A stretch of 64,000 nt of DNA, from positions 46,518 to 110,517 of the forward strand of contig JBBEBG010000026.1 in NCBI GenBank assembly GCA_040882465.1, written 5' to 3'. Positions 36,750-45,040 of this stretch are shown piece by piece. The notes under the pieces are model-generated. The model made no database searches. It was not told where the DNA came from and worked only from the letters and a program-made list of their open reading frames with translations. Origin of the DNA: Gemmatimonadota bacterium. GTDB taxonomy: Bacteria > Gemmatimonadota > Gemmatimonadetes > Longimicrobiales > Gaopeijiaceae. A program made the position numbers and the translations under genes. Every line of letters begins with the position of its first letter. The stretch's first letter is position 1.

Positions 36750-38696
36750 TCAGACGTCCAGGTTCTTCACATAGCGAGCGTTTTTTTCGATGAACTCGCG
36801 GCGGGGCTCTACCTCGTCGCCCATGAGGCGGGAGAAGATGAGGTCCGCAGCCGCGGCGCTTTCCATCGTGACCTGGAAGATCGTACGCGACGAAGGATCC
36901 ATCGTGGTATTCCAGAGCTGGTCGGGGTTCATTTCACCCAGCCCCTTGTAGCGCTGGACATTCAAACCCTTCGCCTCGTCCCCTTTTCCGTTGGTGAGGC
37001 GCTTGACGACCTCTTCGCGCTGCTCCTCGGAGTATGCGTACAGCGCCTCCTTCCCTTTTGCGACCCGGTAGAGGGGCGGTTGGGCGATGTACACGTACCC
37101 GGCCTCGATCAGCTCTCTCATCTGGCGGAAGAAAAAAGTCAGGAGGAGAGTGCGGATGTGGGCACCGTCCACGTCCGCGTCGGTCATGATGATGATCTTG
37201 TGGTAACGTGCGCCTTCGAGGTCGAAGTCGTCCCGTATGCCGGTCCCGATCGCGGTGATCATCGCCCGGATCTCTTCGTTCCCCAGGACCCTGTCGATCC
37301 GCGCGCGCTCGACGTTCAGGATCTTCCCCTTGATGGGGAGGATGGCCTGGAAGGATCGGTCGCGCCCCTGCTTTGCGCTCCCGCCGGCGCTGTCTCCCTC
37401 GACGATGAAGATCTCCGTCATCGAGGCGTCGCTGAGCGAGCAGTCGGCGAGTTTTCCAGGGAGGATTCCCCCCTCGAGCGCATTTTTTTTTCGCGCTAGG
37501 TCGCGGGCCTTCCGTGCCGCCTCGCGGGCGCGGGCCGCCTGGAGCGACTTTTCGATGATGGAGCGCGCCGACTTGGGATTCTCGTCCAGCCAGATCGCGA
37601 GTTGCTCGTTGACCGCCGCCTCGACCGCGCCCCGGACTTCGGAATTCCCGAGCTTCGTTTTCGTCTGCCCCTCGAACTGCGGTTCCATCACCCGCACAGA
37701 GAGGACGCAGGTAAGCCCCTCACGGACATCGTCGCCGGAAAGCGACTCGTCGGCCTTCTTCAGGAGATTGTTCTTCTTCGCGTAGTCGTTGATCGTGCGG
37801 GTGAGCGCCGCCTTGAGACCGGTGAGGTGAGTCCCCCCTTCGTGGGTATTGATGTTGTTCACGAAGGTGTGCGTGTTTTCTGAGAAGCCCGTGTCGTATT
37901 GGAGGGCTAGCTCGATCTCGGCCTCCGGCCGGGAGGTCTCGAAATAGAATACCTTGTCGTGGACCGGGGTTCGGGTGGAACGAAGATATTCCACGTACTC
38001 GGAGAGACCGCCTTCGAATCGGTACTCTTCTTCTCTGGGATCGTTAGCGCGCTCGTCCCTGATGACGATCCTGAGGCCGCGGTTCAGGAAGCCGAGCTCC
38101 CTGAGCCGGGAAGAGAGCGTTTCGAAGTTGTAGACGAGCTCCGTGAAGATTTCGGTGTCGGGCTTGAAGGTGACCTTCGTCCCGCTCCCCTTCGAGCTTC
38201 CGATTTTATTGAGCTCGGTCTGTTTCACGCCGCGTGCGAAGGACTGCGTCCAGCGGCCCCCGTCGCGCCAGACTTCGACGTCGAGGCGTTCGGAGAGGGC
38301 GTTCACGACGCTCACGCCCACGCCGTGGAGCCCGCCGGACACCTTGTAGCTCTCCTTATCGAACTTCCCGCCCGCGTGGAGGATCGTCATCGCGAGCTCC
38401 ACCCCCGAGATATTTTCGGTGGGATGGATGTCCACGGGGATCCCGCGGCCGTCGTCCACGACGGTGACTGAATTGTCCTCATGGATGGTGACTTCGACCT
38501 TCGTGCAAAAGCCGGCCATGGCCTCGTCGATCGAGTTGTCCACGACCTCGTACACGAGGTGGTGCAGGCCCCGCCCCGAGGTGGATCCGATGTACATGCC
38601 GGGACGTTTCCGGACCGCCTCCAGCCCCTTCAGGACCTGGATTTTCCCGGATGTGTACTCGGAGTCTTTCGCCTTTTTTTCTGCTTTGTCGGCCAT
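36750..38696 (-). CDS. gyrB: DNA gyrase subunit B
   Basis: The 648-aa ATPase subunit of gyrase has the GHKL domain (VVDNSIDEAMAG, VDDGRGIPVD, HAGGKFD, SGGLHGVGVSVVNALS), the QTKTKLGN motif, and the TOPRIM domain (IVEGDSAGGSA, MTDADVDGAHIRTLLL) with the final QRYKGLGEMNP. The length is that of the forms without the large proteobacterial insert. A run of nine A/T bases at 37482-37490 within an Arg-Lys-Lys-Asn stretch is prone to sequencing error. It is downstream of dciA with a 168-base gap. Confidence 0.97.
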   Translation of the reverse strand: MADKAEKKAKDSEYTSGKIQVLKGLEAVRKRPGMYIGSTSGRGLHHLVYEVVDNSIDEAMAGFCTKVEVTIHEDNSVTVVDDGRGIPVDIHPTENISGVELAMTILHAGGKFDKESYKVSGGLHGVGVSVVNALSERLDVEVWRDGGRWTQSFARGVKQTELNKIGSSKGSGTKVTFKPDTEIFTELVYNFETLSSRLRELGFLNRGLRIVIRDERANDPREEEYRFEGGLSEYVEYLRSTRTPVHDKVFYFETSRPEAEIELALQYDTGFSENTHTFVNNINTHEGGTHLTGLKAALTRTINDYAKKNNLLKKADESLSGDDVREGLTCVLSVRVMEPQFEGQTKTKLGNSEVRGAVEAAVNEQLAIWLDENPKSARSIIEKSLQAARAREAARKARDLARKKNALEGGILPGKLADCSLSDASMTEIFIVEGDSAGGSAKQGRDRSFQAILPIKGKILNVERARIDRVLGNEEIRAMITAIGTGIRDDFDLEGARYHKIIIMTDADVDGAHIRTLLLTFFFRQMRELIEAGYVYIAQPPLYRVAKGKEALYAYSEEQREEVVKRLTNGKGDEAKGLNVQRYKGLGEMNPDQLWNTTMDPSSRTIFQVTMESAAAADLIFSRLMGDEVEPRREFIEKNARYVKNLDV

Positions 38697-38864
38697 CGAG
38701 ACGCGGGCATCCTCAGGGGATGGGAACCCAGCCGGCACGCGGAGAAACCGGTCCGGCGTCACACCGTCATAAGACAGTGAAATCTAACGGATTTCGGGGA
38801 CTCCGGCCATTGCCGGACGGGCCCCTCGCGGGAGAGGAGGACACCCCTCGTCGTGGGCCCCGCC

Positions 38865-39248
38865 TCACCCTCGATCGCCCTCCCCAGGGGAGGGGGCCGG
38901 TGGCTTCTCCCAAAGGGTGAAGACGACTCGTTCGACCCGGCCTTCCGACTGGCCTGCATTGAGGCGCCGGAGGATTTCATGGCGCATCAGGTTCAGCTCG
39001 GACATCCAGGCGCTCGACGCCACCCGGACGAAGAGCGTCTCGCCCGAGACGCCGGTGGCCTCTGTGACGGCGGCGATCCGCTCGCCGACCACCGTGTCCC
39101 ATCGGCGCACGGCGTCCTGGCGGGCGACCCCCTCGGCCAGGCCGAGCCGCCGAAGGAGTCCGCCGAGGACGTCCCCGACCCGGTGCGAGGTGACCTCCGG
39201 GCCCGTACGTTTCGGACCTTCCCCCTCCCTCGCGTTGCGATCACTCAC
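38865..39248 (-). CDS. DciA-like (DUF721) protein
   Basis: The 127-aa protein carries the DUF721 core (VGDVLGGLLRRLGLAE, RRWDTVVGERIAAVT, SGETLFVRVASSAWMSELNL). DciA proteins help load the replicative helicase in bacteria that lack DnaC or DnaI. The position between recF and gyrB, with an ATGA overlap with recF, is the usual place in many phyla. Confidence 0.85.
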   Translation of the reverse strand: MSDRNAREGEGPKRTGPEVTSHRVGDVLGGLLRRLGLAEGVARQDAVRRWDTVVGERIAAVTEATGVSGETLFVRVASSAWMSELNLMRHEILRRLNAGQSEGRVERVVFTLWEKPPAPSPGEGDRG

Positions 39249-40411
39249 TCCGACACGACCCCCTCCCGCATGGACCAGCGGGGGAGGAGGTCGCTCCGGA
39301 AGGAAACGTCACGCTCCTTCGGGGCCGTAAGGATGACCTGTCCGGGAGAGAGCCGGTCGAAGAGCTGGAGAAGGCGCCTGGAGCGATCCTCATCGAGCTC
39401 CGCGAAGACATCGTCCAGAAGGAGAATGGGCTCGCCCCCCCGGCTCCGGCGGGCCGTGTCGGCCTCCACGAGGCGAAGGGCGAGCGCGACCGTCCGCTGC
39501 TGGCCGCCGGACCCGTAGTCCCGTGCGTCGCTCCCCGCTCCCTCCCCTTCGATCGTGAAACGAAGCTCGTCCCGGTGGGGTCCGACGAGCGTGGTCCGGT
39601 GGCGACGCTCTTGTTCGGCGGCGCCCTGGAGCGTGCGCGAGTACCGCTCCGTCAGCTCGTGCTCCCCCGCCCCGTCACACGCGCCGGGAATGCTCGATTC
39701 GTAACGCATGGTGCTTCCTACTCCTCCCGACACCTCGGCCGAGTACGCGCGAAACCCGGGGTTGGAGGCCAGGATCCACGCGGACCTTCCCGCCGTGACG
39801 CGACTCCCCGACTCGACCAGCGCGCCGTTCCAGGCCGCCACCGCTCCCGGGTTCTCACCGCGCCGAAGCGCGGCACTCCGTTGGGCCAGCGCCTGGCGGA
39901 AGCGTTGTAGCGCGGCGAGGTAGCTCCGATCATTCAACGATAGGACGATGTCGAGGAAACGCCGCCGCCCGGCCGGACCGTCGCTCACCAGACGGACGTC
40001 GTCGGGGGTGAAGAGGACGCTCCCGAGCCCCCCGATCGCGCCGGCGATCCGAGGAACGATCTCCCCATCCACACGCACCCGTTTCTCCCGCGTGCTCGCG
40101 CGAAACGCGGCGCTGAGGGTCGCCACGACCCCAGGATGGATCTCCGGCTCGGGGGAGGGCGCGACCGGGGCCCTCCACCCCTTCCCGCCGACCGTCCCCT
40201 CGACTCTGAAGGTGTCCTCGCCGAAACGGACGAGTTGTTCGTCGCGGGCCCCGCGGAAGGATCGAAAGGTCTCGAGATAATGGATCGCTTCGAGGAGATT
40301 CGTCTTACCCTGCGCGTTCGCGCCGACGATCGCCACCCCTCCGGGAGGGAACTCGAGCCGCTGGTCGCGGAGGTTTCGGTAGCCTGTGAGCTCCAGTCGG
40401 ATCAGACGCAT
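39245..40411 (-). CDS. recF: DNA replication and repair protein RecF
   Basis: The 388-aa SMC-like ATPase loads RecA at single-strand gaps. Walker A is GANAQGKTN, the signature is YGSGGQQRTVALALRLVEA and Walker B is ILLLDDVFAELDE. The N-terminal LIRLELTGYRNLRDQRLEF is typical. The ATG at 40411 is chosen over a long upstream open frame that runs antisense to the ssb leader. The usual dnaA and dnaN neighbours are missing upstream; ssb lies there in the opposite direction. Confidence 0.93.
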   Translation of the reverse strand: MRLIRLELTGYRNLRDQRLEFPPGGVAIVGANAQGKTNLLEAIHYLETFRSFRGARDEQLVRFGEDTFRVEGTVGGKGWRAPVAPSPEPEIHPGVVATLSAAFRASTREKRVRVDGEIVPRIAGAIGGLGSVLFTPDDVRLVSDGPAGRRRFLDIVLSLNDRSYLAALQRFRQALAQRSAALRRGENPGAVAAWNGALVESGSRVTAGRSAWILASNPGFRAYSAEVSGGVGSTMRYESSIPGACDGAGEHELTERYSRTLQGAAEQERRHRTTLVGPHRDELRFTIEGEGAGSDARDYGSGGQQRTVALALRLVEADTARRSRGGEPILLLDDVFAELDEDRSRRLLQLFDRLSPGQVILTAPKERDVSFRSDLLPRWSMREGVVSE

Positions 40412-40600
40412 GCGAGAAGCTACCGGGCACCCGCGGCGGCTGCCACCCGACGTGGGGGTCATCGCGGGCATGGCCCCGCCCCACCATCTCCCTTTACCTT
40501 CATCGCTTCGAGTCGGCCCGCATTCACACCGATGCCGGGCGCCCACGGATAGAGTCCAGAACCTTCGCCACCCACCCCGGAAACGGAGTCAGCTCAGGTC

Positions 40601-41041
40601 ATGGCGCGATCCCTCAACAAGGTCATGCTCATCGGAAACCTCGGCGCGGACCCAGAAGTCCGCACCACCCCGTCGGGTGCGAAGGTCGCCAAGCTCTCCC
40701 TCGCCACCAATCGCACCTTTCAGGATCGGTCGGGACAACAGCAGGAGAAGACGGAGTGGCACCGGGTGACCTTCTTCGGCAAGCTCGCAGACATCGTGGA
40801 GCAATACACCTCGAAGGGTGATCGGCTTTACATCGAGGGACGGCTCGAATACAGCCAGACAGGAGAGGGCGACGACAAGAAGTACTGGACGGATATCGTC
40901 GCGCAGGAGATGGTGATGCTCGGATCGGGTGGTGCCGAAGGGGGAAGCGGAGCGAGCACAGGGCGAGGTGGATTCCGCGCTTCACCACCCGCCGACTCCG
41001 GAAGCAACCTCTCCGAGCCGGACGACGACCTCCCGTTTTAG
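40601..41041 (+). CDS. ssb: single-stranded DNA-binding protein
   Basis: This 146-aa protein has an OB fold (LNKVMLIGNLGADPEVRTTP, EKTEWHRVTFFGKLADI, GDRLYIEGRLEY) and a Gly/Ser-rich linker with the acidic C-terminal tip DDDLPF that binds partner proteins. It protects single-stranded DNA in replication and repair. It is divergent from recF across 189 bases. Confidence 0.96.
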   Translation: MARSLNKVMLIGNLGADPEVRTTPSGAKVAKLSLATNRTFQDRSGQQQEKTEWHRVTFFGKLADIVEQYTSKGDRLYIEGRLEYSQTGEGDDKKYWTDIVAQEMVMLGSGGAEGGSGASTGRGGFRASPPADSGSNLSEPDDDLPF

Positions 41042-41054
41042 GCGATCGGGAAAA

Positions 41055-41076
41055 CTAGTGTCCCGCGGGACACTAG
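41055..41076 (-). terminator. perfect palindrome with T run, terminator for the minus-strand gene
   Basis: The arms CTAGTGTCC and GGACACTAG flank a CGCG loop. On the minus strand the hairpin is followed by TTTT, which fits an intrinsic terminator for the B-domain gene, whose TAG stop lies inside it. It also sits just after the ssb stop and could work for both strands. Confidence 0.6.
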
Positions 41077-41426
41077 CGGTCGGTCGCCCCCAGGTCCGTC
41101 TCCCAGAGCCCCAGCAACTCCTTCTCGAAGCTCTCAGGATTGGCGCGGTATTCCGTCGCCCACTGATGGAAGTCGGGAAGTGCGAGTTTTCTCGAGATCC
41201 GGTCGGTCGCGAGCCTGACGATGTCGGTGTAGGAAAGTGGCTCGTTCCCCTGGCCTTCGAGCTCCCCCGCCGCATCCCGCGCGAGCACGTACATCTCGTC
41301 CGCGGTGAGACGCAGGAGGAGATCCGCGACGCGCGCCGAGCAATAATCCAGATATTTCGCCCGGAGCACCGGTTCAGAGGGCTCCTGTAGCGGGACTTCC
41401 GGATCGGTTTTTCCTGGTTGTGTCAA
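41073..41426 (-). CDS. uncharacterised protein made of one B domain
   Basis: I do not recognise this 117-aa protein from known families. Residues 20-108 form a helical domain that aligns without large gaps to parts of the genes at 42132 and 43974. The shared marks are an LR..Y..Y start (residues 21-28) and the end motif L-P-x-F-x-x-W-x-x-x-Y-x-A-N-x-x-x-F at residues 83-100. No signal or membrane segment. The TTG at 41426 is set by a strong GGGGGAGG five bases upstream; an earlier TTG at 41495 lacks such a site. It is downstream of the RHH-like gene. Confidence 0.7.
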   Translation of the reverse strand: MTQPGKTDPEVPLQEPSEPVLRAKYLDYCSARVADLLLRLTADEMYVLARDAAGELEGQGNEPLSYTDIVRLATDRISRKLALPDFHQWATEYRANPESFEKELLGLWETDLGATDR

Positions 41427-41430
41427 CGTC

Positions 41431-41453
41431 GCCTCCCCCGGGGGAACACCCCC
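41431..41453 (-). promoter_or_regulatory. strong ribosome-binding site next to a C-run/G-run hairpin
   Basis: On the minus strand GGGGG, TGTT and CCCCC are followed at once by the GGGGGAGG ribosome-binding site of the B-domain gene. The C run can pair with the upstream G run, leaving the site free, or in part with the site itself, hiding it. This could be a translational switch or merely chance in G/C-rich DNA. Confidence 0.35.
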
Positions 41454-41526
41454 ACAATTACCCCGAACCTTCCCTCCTGTGCCGAAAAGCGTCAAGTGTT
41501 TCGGCGAGGGCCGGGGTGCTCAGGGG

Positions 41527-41745
41527 TCAGACGACGCTCGAACTGCCCTCGGAGAGCGGGTCCGATTCGGGGGAGGTGTCTCGAAGGTGGCGGTAAATGG
41601 AACGGCGGGTGAGACCGTAGAGGAGGACGCGGCTGAGGAACTCAGGATCCGATTGCGCCACTTCCTCGACCTGCGCTGCGACGTCCCTGGGAAGGTGAAC
41701 TTTAAGCTCGACGGGGCAGGTTTCCCACATAAGTGCTGTGTCCAT
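41527..41745 (-). CDS. small ribbon-helix-helix-like protein
   Basis: The 72-aa product has the pattern of a ribbon-helix-helix (CopG/Arc-like) regulator: a short strand VELKVHLP, a helix RDVAAQVEEVAQS, a turn, and a second helix PEFLSRVLLYGLTRRSIYRHL. The tail is acidic and Ser-rich. Codon use fits the genome. It is 100 bases upstream of the B-domain gene, on the same strand, and downstream of an AT-richer region with repeated dyads that could be its operator. The start is uncertain; no purine-rich site precedes the ATG at 41745. It may be a regulator or an antitoxin; nothing decides between them. Confidence 0.5.
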   Translation of the reverse strand: MDTALMWETCPVELKVHLPRDVAAQVEEVAQSDPEFLSRVLLYGLTRRSIYRHLRDTSPESDPLSEGSSSVV

Positions 41746-42131
41746 CGGTGCTGAAGGGTGGACCCCGAGTCTGGGAGGCGAGCCGGCCGCTGTGTGGACC
41801 CTCGAAGGGACGCTCGACGGGTCGGCCCACCCCAAAAGTCGAACGGATGATACGAATGGAATTCGGCCGACGCAAGGCTTTTCCGTAACTCGTTGTCACA
41901 CAACAGCAATTCTGTAACTATAGCGTCTTCAACGGGTTACGGAGGCGTTGAAAATGACAACTTCACCTGTTCCGCGTCCTTGCCTCCGTTCGTTTTTTTC
42001 GAATTATTGATGAGAATGTCAAGGAGCGGCGGCACTTCCAGAGGAGAACTTTTCGCGAAGGCCCCATCCGAATGTCGCGGAATTTTTTCGAAAAAAGAGA
42101 AACGCCGAGAGGACTTGCTCGCACCGATTCG
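41746..42131. other. 386-base intergenic region with multiple dyad repeats
   Basis: No gene is supported here. The region is AT-richer than its surroundings and holds GTAAC at 41885-41889 and 41914-41918, GTTAC at 41936-41940 (part of a CCGTAAC/GTTACGG inverted pair, 41883-41889 with 41936-41942), a GTTGT-CAC-ACAAC dyad at 41892-41904, and TTCAACG (41928-41934) with CGTTGAA (41946-41952). Further on are a T7 run near 41992-41998 and a palindrome of TTTTTT-CG-AAAAAA near 42083-42096. It looks like a control region for the minus-strand genes on either side. Confidence 0.5.
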
Positions 42132-42764
42132 TCAGGGAAGCGCCGAGCGGAGGAAGGCAAAGAGGGTGTGGTCGTCGAACGCTTCGAAGCGGATGCGGAT
42201 CTCACTCGCGTCTTCGCTCCGAAACAGGTCGGCGGTGCGGCAGCTTTGGACTCCCTCGGAGCGGTGGAACTGGATGAACCCGTTCCACCCCGACGGAGCT
42301 CCGGTCAGGCAGAGGGCCGCGTACCATCCGTCCCCGAAATCGCGCACCGCAACGGTGACGGGGTCCTCACGCCGAGGCGCGGAGAGGATCTCGAGCTCTT
42401 CCAGGTACGCAGCGCGATTCGCCAGATAAAGGGGGATCCATTCCTCGTACGGAGGAAGCGGGAGGATCGCGCGTGCATATCTACGCGCAATCGCGAGGGG
42501 ATCCCTTCCGTCCGCATCTCCCTCTGCCTCGGCCCACGCCGCCGCCCGACGGTAAAAGGGACGGAGCGCGTTGCGGGTCATCAAGGAGAGGAGCCCCATC
42601 GCCTCCCGCTCGCAGTAACGCTCGTACAGCCCGCGTAAGCTCTCCGGAACTGGGAAGGTCCCGCCACGGTAACGGAGCATCCGGCGCGGAGTTCCCGGTG
42701 GTGCCCCCGGGGTGCGGGTAGCCAGGTCCTCCCGCTGGGCGCGCAAGTCGGTGGAATCCACCAT
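42132..42764 (-). CDS. uncharacterised two-domain protein, order B-A
   Basis: This 210-aa protein has a helical B domain at about residues 41-127, ending in LPLPPYEEW, YLAN and AAY with the same spacing as in the genes at 41073 and 43974. A second domain, A, follows at 134-209: Trp147, W-x-G-F at 160-163, RTADLF at 176-181 and a final LRSAL. Domain A is also found in the gene at 43974, but in front of B there. No export signal. Its ATG overlaps the upstream stop as TGATG, so it is coupled to the 299-aa gene. Function unknown. Confidence 0.72.
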   Translation of the reverse strand: MVDSTDLRAQREDLATRTPGAPPGTPRRMLRYRGGTFPVPESLRGLYERYCEREAMGLLSLMTRNALRPFYRRAAAWAEAEGDADGRDPLAIARRYARAILPLPPYEEWIPLYLANRAAYLEELEILSAPRREDPVTVAVRDFGDGWYAALCLTGAPSGWNGFIQFHRSEGVQSCRTADLFRSEDASEIRIRFEAFDDHTLFAFLRSALP

Positions 42765-43663
42765 CAATGCACGCTCCCCGACCCGATGGGCGCCCCGCGC
42801 GGTGTAGGCACGACGACCTTCTCGAGCGACGGCACCTCCGGGAGATCACCCAGACTTCGAAGTGAGTCCCGTTCTCCGAACGTCGTCATCAACTCACGGA
42901 GGGAGCCGAGCCGCTCCGGCTCGAACCGCCCGAGGAGACGGACCATTCCCTTCCGCAGATTGCCGAGCAGCACACGCGTCTCCGAAAGCGTGCGCGGAAT
43001 ATCGAGCGGGATCTGATAAAGCTGCGCCCCCAGCGCGTCCCTCATGGGACCTCTGAGGAGATCCCGGCCCGGGAAGGCTTCCGCCAGTCCCGCCTCCAGC
43101 TCCGGACTGGGCGTGGATCTCGCGGTACGCACGACGAGGGTGACGGCGTCGTAATCCAGGTGCGCTCGTACGACTCCCCCTGCGGGAAGGAGGAGGCGCA
43201 CGGCCGTCCCTTCATGGAGGTCGAGGTCCTGGCAGAGATCACGGAATCCAATCCGAAGGACGGTCGCTCGCGTCAGCGGTCCGAATCCCGCACCGCGCAG
43301 CGCACGAAGCGCCATGTTGAAGGTGAAGGCGCGCGCCCTCTCGATCCCGTTGGCATCGGAGTCCGCCACCACGCGGCAGAGGCTCCGCAAGCCGGACGGG
43401 TAGAGCCACCCCATCACCACGAGGGGCCCGGAGAGGTCCACGACCCGATATTCGGCACTCCCGAGATCGATCACGTCCGCACGCACTGGATCGCTCCCGT
43501 CCACGACGACGCCGAATCCGATGTCCTGGATTCGCCCCCCGGGTGGACTCCGGTCCGCGCCGTCGCGAAAGGGCAGGACCGCTCGAGTGAGCGAGACTTC
43601 GAAGGTCCCCGTGAGCGCGGACTCGGACTCGGCGCCGGACTGTGTGTTCAGGTGTGGCTGCAT
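42764..43663 (-). CDS. uncharacterised 299-aa protein coupled to the B-A gene
   Basis: I do not recognise this protein. It starts at an ATG with GAGAGA seven bases upstream. No signal or membrane segment is clear. The middle has alternating short strands (FGVVVDGSDPVRADVIDLG, EYRVVDLSGPLVVMGWLYP) and a helical part (ERARAFTFNMALRALRGAG). The last third is charged and probably helical (TRVLLGNLRKGMVRLLGRFE). The stop overlaps the next start by one base. Codon use is like the rest of the genome, so recent transfer is not indicated. Confidence 0.65.
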   Translation of the reverse strand: MQPHLNTQSGAESESALTGTFEVSLTRAVLPFRDGADRSPPGGRIQDIGFGVVVDGSDPVRADVIDLGSAEYRVVDLSGPLVVMGWLYPSGLRSLCRVVADSDANGIERARAFTFNMALRALRGAGFGPLTRATVLRIGFRDLCQDLDLHEGTAVRLLLPAGGVVRAHLDYDAVTLVVRTARSTPSPELEAGLAEAFPGRDLLRGPMRDALGAQLYQIPLDIPRTLSETRVLLGNLRKGMVRLLGRFEPERLGSLRELMTTFGERDSLRSLGDLPEVPSLEKVVVPTPRGAPIGSGSVH

Positions 43664-43973
43664 CAGCGCGTCTCTCGAACCCGGGCCGAGGTTGATTCTC
43701 GCGGAAGGCCTGCCACCGTGGCTCCGCCGACTTCCTCCAGATCCCGCGTCACCTGCGCGCCAGGAGGGGGGATCCACGTTAACGATTCCTTTTGACCGAT
43801 GGCAAGGGAATTCGCCGTCCTTGAGGCGCTGGTTGAACCAAGGACTCGTCTCGCTCGCCACACCTTGCAACGAGCGTGCCGCGGACTCGAGAAGGTCGCC
43901 CGTCCGCCCGGCTTTTTGGCTTGCTCGCCTATGACGCACCCGGCATCTTCCGACATCGTGTCCTCGCGGCGTC
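43664..43973. other. 310-base divergent intergenic region
   Basis: This separates the minus-strand 299-aa gene from the plus-strand A-B gene. Open frames cross it in both directions but none has supporting motifs. On the minus strand TTGCCA (43805-43800) lies 17 bases before TTAACG, a weak promoter candidate. Nothing else stands out. Confidence 0.35.
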
Positions 43974-44696
43974 ATGTTTTCGCGCCGCACCGACACTCAC
44001 GCCTCTGGAGGGTTCGTGCGGCTCGATCGCGTTCACCGACGTTCGATGGGATTTCTGGACCGCGAAGACGAGTGCTGGTCGTGTTTCTTAGTGACCTACG
44101 AGAGCGACGGCGGTCGGTGGCGCGGCTATTTCTCCTTCCGGCCGCGCGACGCCACCGGAGAAGAAGCGGACATCCGGACCGCGGACATCTTCCTGGAGGA
44201 TTCGGAAGGCCAGATCGACCGAAAGGCCCGGGGACTCGGGCGTCCTCTCCTCTCAGGACTTCTCTCCTCGGCGCTGCATGCCGCCGAGGGGAGCGTCGAG
44301 GCGCTGCCCCGGCTCAGGAAGTGGTTTCGCGCCGTGCTCCAGGAAAATGCGCGGGAGCTCGCCGGAGAGTGGGAGGCGGACCCCCACCCCGCCGGGGGCC
44401 GCACGATCGCGGACCTGCGGTCCATTTATGCCTCGTACCGGCTCGACCAGGTCGCCCACTTCATCACTCTCGTGCGATCCGAAGACTTCCAGGAGGCCGT
44501 CCGCCGGATTCTCGAGGGGAAGACCTTCGACTTTGGCGCGAAGGACCGCCTTCAATTCGCGATGATGGTGATCGAGTTCATCGAACGGCACCTTCCCCTC
44601 CCGCCCTTCGAAATCTGGGCGGAGGACTACCTGGCTCATCCCGATGCCTACCGGCTCTACGCACACACTCTTCACCGCACGGGAAGGTTGCCCTGA
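43974..44696 (+). CDS. uncharacterised two-domain protein, order A-B
   Basis: This 240-aa protein holds domain A at about residues 27-101 (Trp35, W-R-G-Y at 49-52, RTADIF at 68-73, LSSAL at 97-101) and domain B at 146-233 (LRSIYASY, then LPLPPFEIW, YLAH and DAY). Both domains match those of the gene at 42132 but in reverse order, joined by a helical linker with EALPRLRKWFRAVLQENAR. No export signal. The start may be the ATG at 43974 or the one at 44046; neither has a strong ribosome-binding site. Function unknown. Confidence 0.7.
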   Translation: MFSRRTDTHASGGFVRLDRVHRRSMGFLDREDECWSCFLVTYESDGGRWRGYFSFRPRDATGEEADIRTADIFLEDSEGQIDRKARGLGRPLLSGLLSSALHAAEGSVEALPRLRKWFRAVLQENARELAGEWEADPHPAGGRTIADLRSIYASYRLDQVAHFITLVRSEDFQEAVRRILEGKTFDFGAKDRLQFAMMVIEFIERHLPLPPFEIWAEDYLAHPDAYRLYAHTLHRTGRLP

Positions 44697-45040
44697 GGAA
44701 CCTCTCGCCGCCGCCGCATTTTTGAGTGACGCGGCCCCTTGCCACTACGACAGGGTGATCGGCATTCTCACCCGCGGCTCCTCGGGGTTCCGCCGCGACA
44801 GTCTTCCCAGCTTGAGGTGAGCGCCGGCCGGGACCTCCGGGTGGGCCGGACCGGGTGTGCGTGCCATCCTTTCTGTGATGGGGAATTCCTCCCAACTGCG
44901 AGGCCTCGAGGCCGGCATGATCGACGTGGCTCTGACCACCGGGCTCTCGGTACCCTCTCTTTGGCTTGTCCCGCGGAGCTCCGCACGGAGCATGTTCCAG
45001 CTCCCCATGCCGTGGCCCGGACGAGCCGGAGGAAGCCGGG
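44697..45040. other. 344-base intergenic region
   Basis: No gene is firmly supported. A 40-codon minus-strand frame at 44745-44867 has ordinary codon use but no ribosome-binding site or recognised motif. The last bases include GGAGGA, the ribosome-binding site of the next gene at 45041. No promoter or terminator was clear. Confidence 0.35.

Noticed and set aside
40412-40600. Replication origin between recF and ssb
   Set aside because: No DnaA-box-like or AT-rich repeats were found in the 189 bases.
41073-41745. Toxin-antitoxin module made of the RHH-like and B-domain proteins
   Set aside because: The order would fit, but the genes are 100 bases apart, the B domain has no toxin-like motif and occurs in two larger proteins nearby. 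Not enough to claim.
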